A DNA stretch of 64,000 nt. Source: VXMO01 sp034422835. Its GTDB lineage: Bacteria; Chloroflexota; Dehalococcoidia; UBA6926. How positions within the stretch are numbered: position 1 is the stretch's first letter; every line of letters starts with the position of its first letter. The translations under genes and the position numbers were made by a program. Below the pieces are notes generated by a model, which had not been told where the DNA came from, did no database searches, and saw only the letters and a program-made list of their open reading frames with translations. Positions 17,911 through 26,401 of the stretch are shown one piece after another. Where the stretch lies: the NCBI GenBank assembly GCA_034422835.1, contig DAOUJJ010000018.1, positions 1-64,000 of the forward strand, read 5' to 3'.

Positions 17911-19341
17911 CTATCCTTCCCCCAACGCCGCCCGGACTGCTGTGATCAACTCATCGTCCTCTTCCGGCAGGACGGTGCGCGGGTCAAGCAGCAGGCGGTC
18001 TTCGTCGATGCGGCCAATGATGGCGGGATGAGACCTAGTCACGCGCAGTCGTTCCGCCAGCGCGTCCGCGTTTGCCCGCGAAGGCTCAATGGCGAGCGCA
18101 CGTGTCGGCAGTGTCCCGCCCGGCAGGCTTCCGCCGCCCACGGCCGTCTCCGCCTCCACGACGCGCACGCCCTCACCGCCGATTCCCTCGTGCCACCGCA
18201 GGGCGCGCTCATCCAGAGCGGCAACGCCCGCGGAGATCATGCGCCACACGGGCACTTCCGTTAGCGCCGCGCCGCGCGCGTACGCCTGCAGGGTCGCCGT
18301 CAGCGCCGCCAGGTCCAGCTTGTCAATTCGAACGGCGCGGGCGAGCGGGTGAGACTTCATCTTGTCGATGAGATCCTTGCGGCCCACGGCGATGCCGGCC
18401 TGTGGTCCGCCCAGCAGCTTGTCGCCGGAGAACATAGCGATGTCTGAGCCCTCTCGCTCCAGCGTGTCCCGAACCGTCGGCTCCGGTGCAAGGCCGAACT
18501 GCGCTGTGTCCAGCAAACAGCCCGAACCGAGATCGTTGATGAGGGGAACGTCGCGCGCGTGCGCAATTTCCGCGATCTCGGCCGCATCCGGCGTGCTCGT
18601 GAATCCGACAACAAGGAAATTGCTGCGATGCACCCGCAGCAGCGCCCCAGTATTGTCCGTGATGGCGTCGGCATAGTCGGACGCATAGGTGCGATTCGTT
18701 GTTCCGACCTCAACAAGCGTCGCCCCGCTCTGCCGCAGCACGTCCGGTATCCTGAACCGCCCGCCGATCTCCACTGCTTCCCCGCGAGAGACAATGACCT
18801 CCCGCCCTCCGGCGATGGCAGCCAGGGCAAGCAGCACGGCGGACGCGTTGTTATTGACGACGATCGCCGCCTCCGCGCCCGTCAGGAATTGCAACAGCCG
18901 CTCCGGGTGCGCGTGGCGTGAACCGCGCGCTCCCGCCTGTAGGTCGTACTCGAGATCGGAATATCCCCGCGCCACGTTGCTCATCGCCTCGATGGCGGCA
19001 CGACTCAACGGTGCGCGTCCCAGGTTCGTGTGGATGATGACTCCCGCTGCGTTGATGACACGGCGCGGCCGTGGCCCTAGTAGGTCGTCAATGGAGGCCA
19101 CAACCCGTTCAGCCAGGGAGTCCAGGTTCGGCGCAGTATCCGCCGTGCCCGCGAGTATTGCCGTGCGGGCGTCGTCGATGGCGTGCCGTGCGGCCTGCGT
19201 CACCGCGTCAACCCCAACGCTCTCGGCCAGCGCCCCAAGCGGTTCGCTGCCAACGAGCCGGTCCACGCTGGGCAGCGCGCGCAGGGCCTCGGATTGTGCC
19301 CGGGCGTCGTCCGCCGCTTTGTCCTGTCTTGAGTTCGCCAT
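17911..19341 (-). CDS. selA: L-seryl-tRNA(Sec) selenium transferase
   Basis: 476 residues from ATG 19341 (MANSRQDKAADDARAQSEAL); the frame stays open further upstream but that part is not SelA-like. The PLP-dependent enzyme converts seryl-tRNA(Sec) to selenocysteyl-tRNA(Sec). The N-terminal part has LRALPSVDRLV and RVINAAGVIIHTNLGRAPLS, the classic SelA segment. The PLP lysine region is IAMFSGDKLLGGPQAGI. selB, selC and selD are not visible in the window. The gene is divergent from a lipoprotein gene, with a 67-bp gap. Confidence 0.95.
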   Translation of the reverse strand: MANSRQDKAADDARAQSEALRALPSVDRLVGSEPLGALAESVGVDAVTQAARHAIDDARTAILAGTADTAPNLDSLAERVVASIDDLLGPRPRRVINAAGVIIHTNLGRAPLSRAAIEAMSNVARGYSDLEYDLQAGARGSRHAHPERLLQFLTGAEAAIVVNNNASAVLLALAAIAGGREVIVSRGEAVEIGGRFRIPDVLRQSGATLVEVGTTNRTYASDYADAITDNTGALLRVHRSNFLVVGFTSTPDAAEIAEIAHARDVPLINDLGSGCLLDTAQFGLAPEPTVRDTLEREGSDIAMFSGDKLLGGPQAGIAVGRKDLIDKMKSHPLARAVRIDKLDLAALTATLQAYARGAALTEVPVWRMISAGVAALDERALRWHEGIGGEGVRVVEAETAVGGGSLPGGTLPTRALAIEPSRANADALAERLRVTRSHPAIIGRIDEDRLLLDPRTVLPEEDDELITAVRAALGEG

Positions 19342-19408
19342 GCCTATAGCGTAACGCGCCAGCCGCGTTACGATTGCTCGAGGACCACCAACCAGACTGG
19401 AGGCATAC

Positions 19409-20185
19409 ATGACCAGGTACCCGCTCATTGCCATGATCCTGTTCATACTCGCCGGCTGCGCACAACCGGAGCCGAACCTCTGCAAGCAACAGCCCCCCGA
19501 CCGCTCATACACCACGACGACAACGACCATTACTCACCAACCAGCAGACACCCTCGTCTACGAAGGCAGCGTCGACGCACGCGTCTCCGGAGAAGACGTG
19601 CACCTCGTCTTGAAACGAACAGTCGAAGAGGGGAAACCGATACCGCCCGCCGAACAGACCTACGGCGAGCTCATCGTCATCGCCGAGGACAAAGCGTTCT
19701 ACAGCTGCAACCTTGCAGAAGCCATCTGCTATGCCGACCCCTGGAACCGCGGCGAAGACCAATCACACATCGAGGACGACTGGACATTCATCAGCAACGA
19801 GAACGTATGCCCAGACATCCCCACACTGCAGGACACCCGTAACGACTTCATCACCGTTGGCCACGAGAGAATCGACGGATTCGAGACCACTCACTACAAA
19901 GACGCCGGGCCTAAGAGACACACTCTCGCACCGGAACCGAAGCCCGAACACGTGCTTCATGAAGAACGCCACTACTGGATCACAGACGGCGGCATGCTTG
20001 TGCGCCGCCAAACGTTCCTGGACAACCCCGAGGACCGCTATCCGGCATCCGCCGCGGAGCAGTATCCGAACGGCCGCATACGCCAAGAGCAGGAGCTCAC
20101 CGAAATCACAACGACCATCTCCAACATCGGCGAGGAGAACGACATCATCAACCCCAGAACATCCGACGACATCGAAGTCCAGTAG
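19409..20185 (+). CDS. Predicted lipoprotein of unknown function
   Basis: 258 residues. A signal peptide with a good lipobox (PLIAMILFILAGC) places it in the envelope as a lipoprotein. The mature part starts with a Cys/Pro- and Thr-rich stretch. It is then acidic with alternating strands, e.g. TLVYEGSVDARVSGEDVHL and ERHYWITDGGMLVRRQTFL, suggesting a LolA/LppX-like or DUF-type beta fold. Four more cysteines lie in the mature part (LCKQQ, FYSCNL, AICYAD, VCPDI) and could form disulphides. I do not recognise the family. Confidence 0.75.
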   Translation: MTRYPLIAMILFILAGCAQPEPNLCKQQPPDRSYTTTTTTITHQPADTLVYEGSVDARVSGEDVHLVLKRTVEEGKPIPPAEQTYGELIVIAEDKAFYSCNLAEAICYADPWNRGEDQSHIEDDWTFISNENVCPDIPTLQDTRNDFITVGHERIDGFETTHYKDAGPKRHTLAPEPKPEHVLHEERHYWITDGGMLVRRQTFLDNPEDRYPASAAEQYPNGRIRQEQELTEITTTISNIGEENDIINPRTSDDIEVQ

Positions 20186-20354
20186 CCCGACCGGCCGAAT
20201 CTGCATTATCGCCTATGCGCACACACGGCGCGGTGGATGCCCTATGCGTGGGGCGGGAGTCGTGCCGTATACTACTAGTTCGGGCGCGCGTGCGAGACGC
20301 GCGTTCACACAACCAGTGGTTCGGGCATTGGCCGAACGGTGAGGGGGTAAAGGA
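20186..20354 (+). promoter_or_regulatory. coaE upstream region
   Basis: 169 bp. Two small stem-loops are visible: GCGCG/CGCGC near 20283-20300 and GTTCGG/CCGAAC at about 20319-20337. The second could be an mRNA leader hairpin just before the ribosome-binding site (GAGGGGGTAAAGG). A TATACT hexamer near 20267 is a possible -10. Nothing else is recognised. Confidence 0.3.
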
Positions 20355-20963
20355 ATGCAGGTCATTGGCCTGACGGGGGGAATCGCAAGCGGCAAGAGCC
20401 TCGTGAGCGAGGTGCTCCGCGATGAGTACGAAGCCACTGTCATCAGCGGCGACGAGCTGGGGCACCAGGCCTATCTGCCGGATACGGACGCGTGGAAGGA
20501 CATCCTGGCCCGGTGGGGGGACGACCTGATGAATCCTGAGACGCGGGAGATTGACCGCCGCAAGCTCGGCGCAATCGTTTTCGCTGACCCGGAGGAACTC
20601 AAGGCGCTCAACGAGATCACCTGGCCCAGGATCCGCGCGCTGGCTGAGAAGACCATTTCTGACTTGCGTGAAGGCGGCACGAAGATAGCCGTTCTTGAAG
20701 CCGCGATTATGATCGAGGCCGGCTGGACCGACCTCTGTGACGAACTGTGGGTCACACAGGCATCGGAAGCGGATGCCATTGCGCGTTTGCAGTCTCGCAA
20801 CAATCTGACTGAAGAGCAGGCGAGGCAGCGCATCAACGCGCAGCTCTCCAACGAGGAGCGCGCAGACGAAGCGGATGTGCTTCTCCAGAACACCGGGACC
20901 ATCGAGGAACTGCGCATCCGCGTCGGCGAGCTCTGGCACGCCCGCATCCGCCCGTTCCTGTAG
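20355..20963 (+). CDS. coaE: Dephospho-CoA kinase
   Basis: 202 residues. It catalyses the last step of coenzyme A synthesis, phosphorylating the 3'-OH of dephospho-CoA. The P-loop GLTGGIASGKSLVSEVL is at the N-terminus. The CoaE pattern continues with SGDELGHQAYLPDTDAW, REIDRRKLGAIVFADPEELKALN and the basic lid with QARQRINAQLSNEERADEAD. ATG 20355 gives the normal length. The NorQ-like gene follows after 43 nt. Confidence 0.94.
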   Translation: MQVIGLTGGIASGKSLVSEVLRDEYEATVISGDELGHQAYLPDTDAWKDILARWGDDLMNPETREIDRRKLGAIVFADPEELKALNEITWPRIRALAEKTISDLREGGTKIAVLEAAIMIEAGWTDLCDELWVTQASEADAIARLQSRNNLTEEQARQRINAQLSNEERADEADVLLQNTGTIEELRIRVGELWHARIRPFL

Positions 20964-21006
20964 GCTGCCCTCGTATGCGGATCAGAAACTACTCAAAGGG
21001 ATTGGA

Positions 21007-21906
21007 ATGACCGAGCAGACAGCACTCAAAGACGCTACCGTGATGTCGTACTCCGAGTACGAGATCGAGGAATACACGATCGATAGTGAACCCTACTACC
21101 TGCCCATTCGGGATGAGGTGGAGGTGTTCACCGCAGCCTACGAGGAAAAGATACCCGTCATTCTCAAGGGTCCAACGGGCTGCGGCAAGACGCGGTTCGT
21201 GGAATACATGGCATGGCGGCTTGGCCGCCCCATTACAACCATGAGATCGGACGGCAAGGAGAATTCTCACGGCAAGGCGCTCGTCACCATCGCCGCCCAT
21301 GAGGACCTGACCGCCAGCGATCTCGTCGGGCGGTTCCTGCTCGAGGGCGAAGAGACCAAGTGGGTTGACGGCCCGCTGACCCGCGCCGTCAAGACCGGCG
21401 CGATCTGCTATCTCGATGAGGTGGTTGAGGCCCGCAAGGACACCACGGTACTCATTCACCCGCTGACGGACCACCGCCGCTTGCTCCCCGTTGAGAAGCG
21501 CGGGCAGATCCTGGAGGCCGCGGACGGGTTCCTGTTGGTCATCTCCTACAACCCCGGCTACCAGAGCGCCCTCAAAGACCTCAAGCAGTCCACGCGCCAG
21601 CGTTTCGTCGCGATGGAGTTCGACTACCCGCCGCGGGAATATGAGGCGCGTATCGTCCTCCAGGAGAGCGGCGTTGATGAGGATTCCGCCGACCTGCTCG
21701 CCCGCCTCGGCGAAAAAGTCCGCAACCTCAAGGAGCATGGGCTACAGGAGGGCGTTTCGACCCGCCTGCTGATTTACGCCGGCAAGCTGATTGCCAGGGG
21801 TGTGCCCGCCCGCCGCGCCTGCGACGTGGCCATTTCGGACGCGCTCACAGACGATGCTTCCGTGCAACGCAGCATTCGGGAGATTACGACAAGCATCTTT
21901 GAATAG
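21007..21906 (+). CDS. NorQ/CbbQ-type MoxR AAA+ ATPase
   Basis: 299 residues from ATG 21007. The Walker A motif GPTGCGKTRFVEYMAWRLGRP is close to CbbQ/NirQ/NorQ proteins. Walker B is GAICYLDEVVEARKDTT, and the sensor segment is FLLVISYNPGYQSALKDLK, with TRQRFVAMEFDYPP after it. These ATPases act with a VWA partner to remodel or insert metal into target enzymes such as nitric oxide reductase or Rubisco. The VWA partner is encoded immediately downstream. No norBC or cbbLS lies nearby, so the client is unknown. Confidence 0.9.
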   Translation: MTEQTALKDATVMSYSEYEIEEYTIDSEPYYLPIRDEVEVFTAAYEEKIPVILKGPTGCGKTRFVEYMAWRLGRPITTMRSDGKENSHGKALVTIAAHEDLTASDLVGRFLLEGEETKWVDGPLTRAVKTGAICYLDEVVEARKDTTVLIHPLTDHRRLLPVEKRGQILEAADGFLLVISYNPGYQSALKDLKQSTRQRFVAMEFDYPPREYEARIVLQESGVDEDSADLLARLGEKVRNLKEHGLQEGVSTRLLIYAGKLIARGVPARRACDVAISDALTDDASVQRSIREITTSIFE

Positions 21907-21961
21907 GACGACGGCAAGGCTGCGCCGTGCAGCCGCGCCCTCGCGATAAGAACAAGAGCGA

Positions 21962-24900
21962 ATGACATCGGAACAAGGCGGAACAGGCAACTCATCACCC
22001 ACCCGTGATGAGCTGGTTGCCCAATTGCTCGCCTTGCCGGCTGCGGTCGGACAGGCCTACCACGGCGCGACCGAGCACGTGGAGCATCGCCTCGGCAGTG
22101 ACGAGCACTACGATCGGTGGCTGTCGGCGGCGCTGGGTATCGCAGGGGCCTCATTCCGCGCATGGGAGGCCGCCGCGGAGTATGTCCGCTCCTCTCCCGC
22201 CGTCCTTGACGCGCTGGAGAAGCCGCAGGACGCCGCGCCCTGGTATGAGAGCGGCCAGGCGTTGTCGGCGCATTCCGCCGCGCTTGCGTCATCCTTCTTC
22301 CGCGCCAGCGCCGGGTTCCTTGAACGCCGCGATGTTGAACGCCTGCCCGCATGGATCTCAGCCGCTGAAACGCTTTTCCACGGGACATGGAAATCCGGCG
22401 CGTTGGCCGCCCGGTTCTTTGAGGTGAGCCCCGCCCTTTTGGATCACGTCAGGCTGAGTGATCTTGCCGCGTTTGCAAACTTCCTTGACCACGTCGCGCA
22501 GCACTCCAGTGAACTTGCTGAGGAGTGCCTGACGATGGCGCCGGACTCCCTGCCATACGTTGACGACGAGACCATCAACAGATACCTGGAGCTGCTTGAC
22601 GAGACTGCCAACCGCAACTGGAAGTACGCCAAGGAAACGCAGCGCGCCGCCGCCGTGGCGCTGCCGCGCATCGCCCGGTCTGAGCGAGAGCGTTTCCTGA
22701 TATTTGCCATCAATCTGGCCAGCGATGGCGGCAAGCGCTACCTGTCATTCCTGGCTGAAGGCTCCCGGGCCATCAGCGATCTTCCTCTCCACATGCACCG
22801 GCAGGCGCTCGATGACTTCGAGGTGCTGTGCGGGCTGTCAGAGGAGGCCGCAGTCGAGTTTCTCCGCGCCGCGCCGCAAGTGCTTGAACGCATCGACGAC
22901 GACAATCTCGGCAGGTGGTTCTCTGAGGGTGTCACGATGCTTGAGCGGAATGAGGCCGCCGGCATCGCATTCTTCAGGTTGGAATCCGCGCGTGGCGAGG
23001 ACCTGTTGCAGGAACTCTCCGCCACCGTCAGCCTCGATGACGTGGCTCCTATCCTGCAGATGTACGCGCGCGGCTTGACGGGCGGAGATATGCAGCTCCG
23101 TCCCACACCGGAACTCGCGAACCGCAGCATCGGATGGGCCACGGAAGACCGCGCCTCCACTGACGGCACCAACGTCTTCCTCCCGCCGGAAATCGCGCTC
23201 TTTGAGACCAAGGACGATAACTTCGGCTGGTTCAAGGTCCTCTGCACGCATCAGACCGGCCATCTTGAGTTCGACAGCTTTGATTTTCACTTCAACCGCG
23301 CGGGTAATATCTTCCCCCTCACGCGCCCGGCGCTTGCAGAGCGAGTCGCGGAGCAGAATGCCGACGGAGCATCCCGCGAACCTGTTGCCGCGGCGCCCAA
23401 CCCGGAGATGACCGGCGTCGTCACAGCCGTCCTCTCGGACTATGAGCGGTTCTTTGATCTTTTCCCGGAGCGGCGTCTCGCGTCTGACCTCTTTGCCGCG
23501 CTTGAGGATGCCCGCGTGGATCACCTGGTGAGACTGCATTACCGCGGCCTGCGCCGCGCCTATGGAATGGTGCAGGCCGCCTCCGTGATTGGCCGCCCGG
23601 CTCCGCAGCAGCTTCCGCTCCGCATGGCTCTTGTCGAGCTGCTCATCCGCATGACCCTGCTCGAAGGCGACAAGAAGATCCCCGTCCCGCAGAGCCTGTA
23701 CGACGTTGTCCAGCGCATGGCCGTCATCCTGGCCCGCCTGCGCCATGACGAGGCAACCGTGGAGGACTCGGCCGAAGCGACGGTGATTCTCTATCGCCTG
23801 TTGATCAATGTGCCGAACACCATGCCGCAGCCCGATCTCGATTGGGACGAGATGGAACTCGATGAGCTTGGGGGCGAGGCCGCGCAAGGCCTGCAGGAGG
23901 CGGACAGCGCCCAGATGGGCGGTGAGGACTTCGTGCCCGGCTCAGGCACCGAACAGGACGTGCCGTACCAGTCGCCGGAGGACGTGGACTACCGCGGCGA
24001 TTTCAAGCCGGAGCTTGTGCAGACGCTCGCCAACCTCCGCAAGGGACAGCAGCGCGCCGAGGACAGCGTGCAGGCCCCGCCCCTCACGGAAGAAATGGTG
24101 CGTCAACTCCTCGAAAAGAGCGCTGAAATCGACCTGTCCAGCGTCGTTGAGGGTGACATCGACGATCCGAGCGGCCTGTTCATCTCAAGTCTGATGAGCG
24201 AAGCAATCGAGGGCCCGGACGCCGAGTTCAATGACGAAATGGGCGAGGTGGGCAGTGGCGGCGGTGACGGTGACGAGAGCGAGGAATCGCTGGAAGAACA
24301 GGAACAAACGTCGGTCTACCCCGAGTGGGATTTTGTGGCGCTCGACTACAAGCCCGCGTGGTGCCGTGTTCGCGAGTCCACCATGCAGGAAGGCTCCGCG
24401 GAGTTCTATGAGCAGACCATCGAGCGCCACGCCGGCCTGATCAACGAGGTGCGGCGGCAGTTCGAGATGATGGTGCCGGAGACGTACCGCAAGGAGAAGC
24501 GGCTGACGGACGGTGAAGAGTTTGACCTTGATGCCGTCATCGATGCCATCGTGCAGCGCCGGGCGGGCGCCACTCCGGACGACAAGGTTTACTGGCGCCG
24601 CAACAAGACGGAGCGCGACGTCGCCGTCATCTTCCTGCTTGATATGAGCGCGTCAACGGCCGAGGCTATCGAGGAACGCTCTGATTTCGATGACGACGAT
24701 GAGGACATTCCGGACGATCCCCGCCAGTACCTCTTCTGGCTGCGGTCACGCCGCGAACAGCAGAAACGTTCCTACCTGCGCATCATCGACCTGGAGAAGG
24801 AATCAACGGTCCTGCTGATTCGCGCGCTAGAGACCATCGGCGATCAGTACGGCATCTACGGCTTCTCCGGCTACGGTCGTGAGAACGTGGAGTTCTACAG

Positions 24901-25303
24901 CGTCAAGGGGCTTGAGGAGCAATTCTCGGATCGTGTCGCCAAGCGCATCGACGGCATCACGCCGCTGCATGCGACGCGCATGGGTCCGGCCATCCGCCAC
25001 GCGACCGCCAAGCTGGACGATGTGAGCGCCAAGACCAAGGTGCTGTTCCTGATCTCTGACGGCCGTCCGCAGGATCGCGGCTACAGCCGTGAGGGAGCGG
25101 AGAAGGAATACGCCGTCCACGATACGCACGATGCGCTCGTGCAGGCCAAGGCCAAGGGCATCATCCCGTTCCTGCTCACCGTCGATCGCGCCGGCCACGA
25201 CTACATGAAGGAGATGTGCGGCGACCTGCCGTATGAAGTCCTCGCCGACATCGAACTCCTCCCCAAACGCCTGCCGCAGTTGTATTCACGGTTGACGCTG
25301 TAA
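21962..25303 (+). CDS. NorD/CbbO-type VWA domain protein
   Basis: 1113 residues, the probable partner of the NorQ-like ATPase 55 nt upstream. The N-terminal 450 residues are helical with HEAT-like repetition (FFEVSPALLDHV, CLTMAPDSLPYVDDETINRY). A central region carries acidic linkers (FNDEMGEVGSGGGDGDESEE). The C-terminal VWA domain has the MIDAS motif VAVIFLLDMSASTAE (DxSxS), then THxxPAI-like HATRMGPAIRHAT and LFLISDGRPQD. The family tethers the ATPase to its client protein. The protein is at the long end for CbbO/NorD. Confidence 0.88.
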   Translation: MTSEQGGTGNSSPTRDELVAQLLALPAAVGQAYHGATEHVEHRLGSDEHYDRWLSAALGIAGASFRAWEAAAEYVRSSPAVLDALEKPQDAAPWYESGQALSAHSAALASSFFRASAGFLERRDVERLPAWISAAETLFHGTWKSGALAARFFEVSPALLDHVRLSDLAAFANFLDHVAQHSSELAEECLTMAPDSLPYVDDETINRYLELLDETANRNWKYAKETQRAAAVALPRIARSERERFLIFAINLASDGGKRYLSFLAEGSRAISDLPLHMHRQALDDFEVLCGLSEEAAVEFLRAAPQVLERIDDDNLGRWFSEGVTMLERNEAAGIAFFRLESARGEDLLQELSATVSLDDVAPILQMYARGLTGGDMQLRPTPELANRSIGWATEDRASTDGTNVFLPPEIALFETKDDNFGWFKVLCTHQTGHLEFDSFDFHFNRAGNIFPLTRPALAERVAEQNADGASREPVAAAPNPEMTGVVTAVLSDYERFFDLFPERRLASDLFAALEDARVDHLVRLHYRGLRRAYGMVQAASVIGRPAPQQLPLRMALVELLIRMTLLEGDKKIPVPQSLYDVVQRMAVILARLRHDEATVEDSAEATVILYRLLINVPNTMPQPDLDWDEMELDELGGEAAQGLQEADSAQMGGEDFVPGSGTEQDVPYQSPEDVDYRGDFKPELVQTLANLRKGQQRAEDSVQAPPLTEEMVRQLLEKSAEIDLSSVVEGDIDDPSGLFISSLMSEAIEGPDAEFNDEMGEVGSGGGDGDESEESLEEQEQTSVYPEWDFVALDYKPAWCRVRESTMQEGSAEFYEQTIERHAGLINEVRRQFEMMVPETYRKEKRLTDGEEFDLDAVIDAIVQRRAGATPDDKVYWRRNKTERDVAVIFLLDMSASTAEAIEERSDFDDDDEDIPDDPRQYLFWLRSRREQQKRSYLRIIDLEKESTVLLIRALETIGDQYGIYGFSGYGRENVEFYSVKGLEEQFSDRVAKRIDGITPLHATRMGPAIRHATAKLDDVSAKTKVLFLISDGRPQDRGYSREGAEKEYAVHDTHDALVQAKAKGIIPFLLTVDRAGHDYMKEMCGDLPYEVLADIELLPKRLPQLYSRLTL

Positions 25304-25353
25304 CTGCCCAAACGCCCTGAGCGGGTGGTATGGAAGTGGCAGATTACGCCTGC

Positions 25354-25373
25354 TTGGTGTATAATTGGTGTAT
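25354..25373 (+). promoter_or_regulatory. vapBC promoter/operator, probably leaderless
   Basis: A perfect TATAAT (25360-25365) ends 6 nt before the vapB ATG at 25372, which implies a transcript starting at or near the start codon. Two direct copies of TTGGTGTAT, 2 nt apart, overlap this -10 and the start codon. They are positioned like an operator for autoregulation by the VapB ribbon-helix-helix domain. Confidence 0.55.
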
Positions 25374-25902
25374 GACACGCACAAACATTGATATTGATGA
25401 CGAAGCTTGCTCGCGGGTGATGCGGCGCTTTGGCCTGTCCACCAAGCGGGAGGCGGTCAACTTCGCAATCCGTATGCTCGCTGAGAACGGACTCACCATC
25501 GGAGAGACTCTCGCACCGTATGTTGCTGGACAGGAAACCCAATCTGACGAAGCACGACGCTCCAACACGCTGCGGCATGTAGAGCTGCAGGAAGACGTCA
25601 CCTATAGGCGGGCGACAATCGAGGAAGCGCGAAGGATGCGTGGGGAAACGGATCTTGATGCAGTTCCCACACGTGAAGAGTGGCTCTACAGACCGCTTGT
25701 GCCCATAAAGCGCCTGACTATTGAGGAAGCGCTTGCTCTACGGGGTAGCGGTTGGGACGGAGACCTTGAGGAGATGCGCCGTAACTCTCCTCAGCTAGAA
25801 GCGTGGCTCAACAGGCCCGATGACGAACGGCTGCCTAACCTAGAGGATAAATCCTTGTTACCGCCCCATAATGACTCTCCGGGAGGTCAAAGCTCCCGGT
25901 GA
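25372..25902 (+). CDS. vapB: VapB-type antitoxin with duplicated C-terminal region
   Basis: 176 residues, more than twice the usual VapB length. The N-terminal ribbon-helix-helix domain (RTNIDIDDEACSRVMRRFGL, then STKREAVNFAIRML) is standard and binds the operator. The C-terminus carries the toxin-binding pattern ALRGSGWDGDLEEMR at about residues 122-135. About 70 residues separate the two. They include an earlier, weaker copy of the same unit: ATIEEARRMRG (81-91) against LTIEEALALRG (115-125), and REEWLYRP (101-108) against LEAWLNRP (142-149). It overlaps vapC by 4 nt. Confidence 0.88.
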   Translation: MTRTNIDIDDEACSRVMRRFGLSTKREAVNFAIRMLAENGLTIGETLAPYVAGQETQSDEARRSNTLRHVELQEDVTYRRATIEEARRMRGETDLDAVPTREEWLYRPLVPIKRLTIEEALALRGSGWDGDLEEMRRNSPQLEAWLNRPDDERLPNLEDKSLLPPHNDSPGGQSSR

Positions 25903-26291
25903 TTTTGGTGGATACGTCCGCATGGATCGAATATCTCCGCGATACTGGCTCCGGGCTTAGTCGTGTACTGGCTGAGCTTCCTAAAGAGGAAATCGCTACA
26001 TGTGATGCCGTCCGTATGGAGCTGCTGGCAGGGGCGCGCGACGAGGCCGAATTAGTTCGGGTTTACGCACTGCTCAGCCACGCCAACACCATTTCTATCC
26101 TGCCAACGGATTACGATGACGCCGCAGAAATGTATCGGCAGTGCCGCCGACAGGGCCAGACCGTTCGCAAGATGATCGACTGTCTTATCGCTGCGGTGGC
26201 AATTCGAGTGGACGCGCCCGTGCTGCACATGGACCGGGACTACGATATCCTCGCCCGGCACACACCGATGCAGTCCTACCAGCCGGCGTAG
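25899..26291 (+). CDS. vapC: VapC-type PIN ribonuclease toxin
   Basis: 130 residues from GTG 25899, overlapping vapB by 4 nt. It is a PIN-domain RNase toxin. The acidic catalytic residues are visible: Asp in LVDTSAWIEYL at the start, Glu in CDAVRMELLAG, Asp in KMIDCLIAAVAI and Asp in HMDRDYDILA. All four PIN positions appear intact, so the toxin is probably active and neutralised by the upstream VapB. Typical VapC targets are initiator tRNA or rRNA loops; the target here is unknown. Confidence 0.93.
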   Translation: MILVDTSAWIEYLRDTGSGLSRVLAELPKEEIATCDAVRMELLAGARDEAELVRVYALLSHANTISILPTDYDDAAEMYRQCRRQGQTVRKMIDCLIAAVAIRVDAPVLHMDRDYDILARHTPMQSYQPA

Positions 26292-26307
26292 GCGATTCTT
26301 AGTACTG

Positions 26308-26340
26308 TCACTCCTCCGGCGTTTCCAGCATCCGCCACCA
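26308..26340. repeat. Left 33-bp direct repeat (copy of a gene 3' end)
   Basis: Identical, apart from one base, to 28193-28225, which is the 3' end and stop codon of the IF-2B-like gene. Read on the minus strand this copy would encode WWRMLETPEE-stop; the intact gene ends WWRMLETPEG-stop. The sequences diverge immediately after both ends. It is an attL/attR-like or target-duplication remnant that marks one border of the restriction-modification cassette. Confidence 0.9.
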
Positions 26341-26363
26341 GGCCCCGTGTTAGTACACTTGTC

Positions 26364-26392
26364 TTGACAATAGACGTCTAGACGTCTACTTT
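26364..26392 (+). promoter_or_regulatory. Methyltransferase promoter with palindromic operator
   Basis: A perfect -35 (TTGACA, 26364-26369) and a -10-like TACTTT (26387-26392) are 17 nt apart. The spacer is almost entirely one perfect 18-bp palindrome, TAGACGTCTAGACGTCTA (26371-26388), which can also be read as two direct copies of TAGACGTC. The ATG at 26402 lies only 9 nt beyond the -10. A protein bound here would block RNA polymerase. The winged-helix domain of the methyltransferase itself is the obvious candidate. Confidence 0.75.
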
Positions 26393-26401
26393 GTAGTAGC
26401 T

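Noticed and set aside
19342..19530. N-terminal extension of SelA
   Set aside because: It runs into the divergent lipoprotein's start and signal sequence region and does not resemble SelA.
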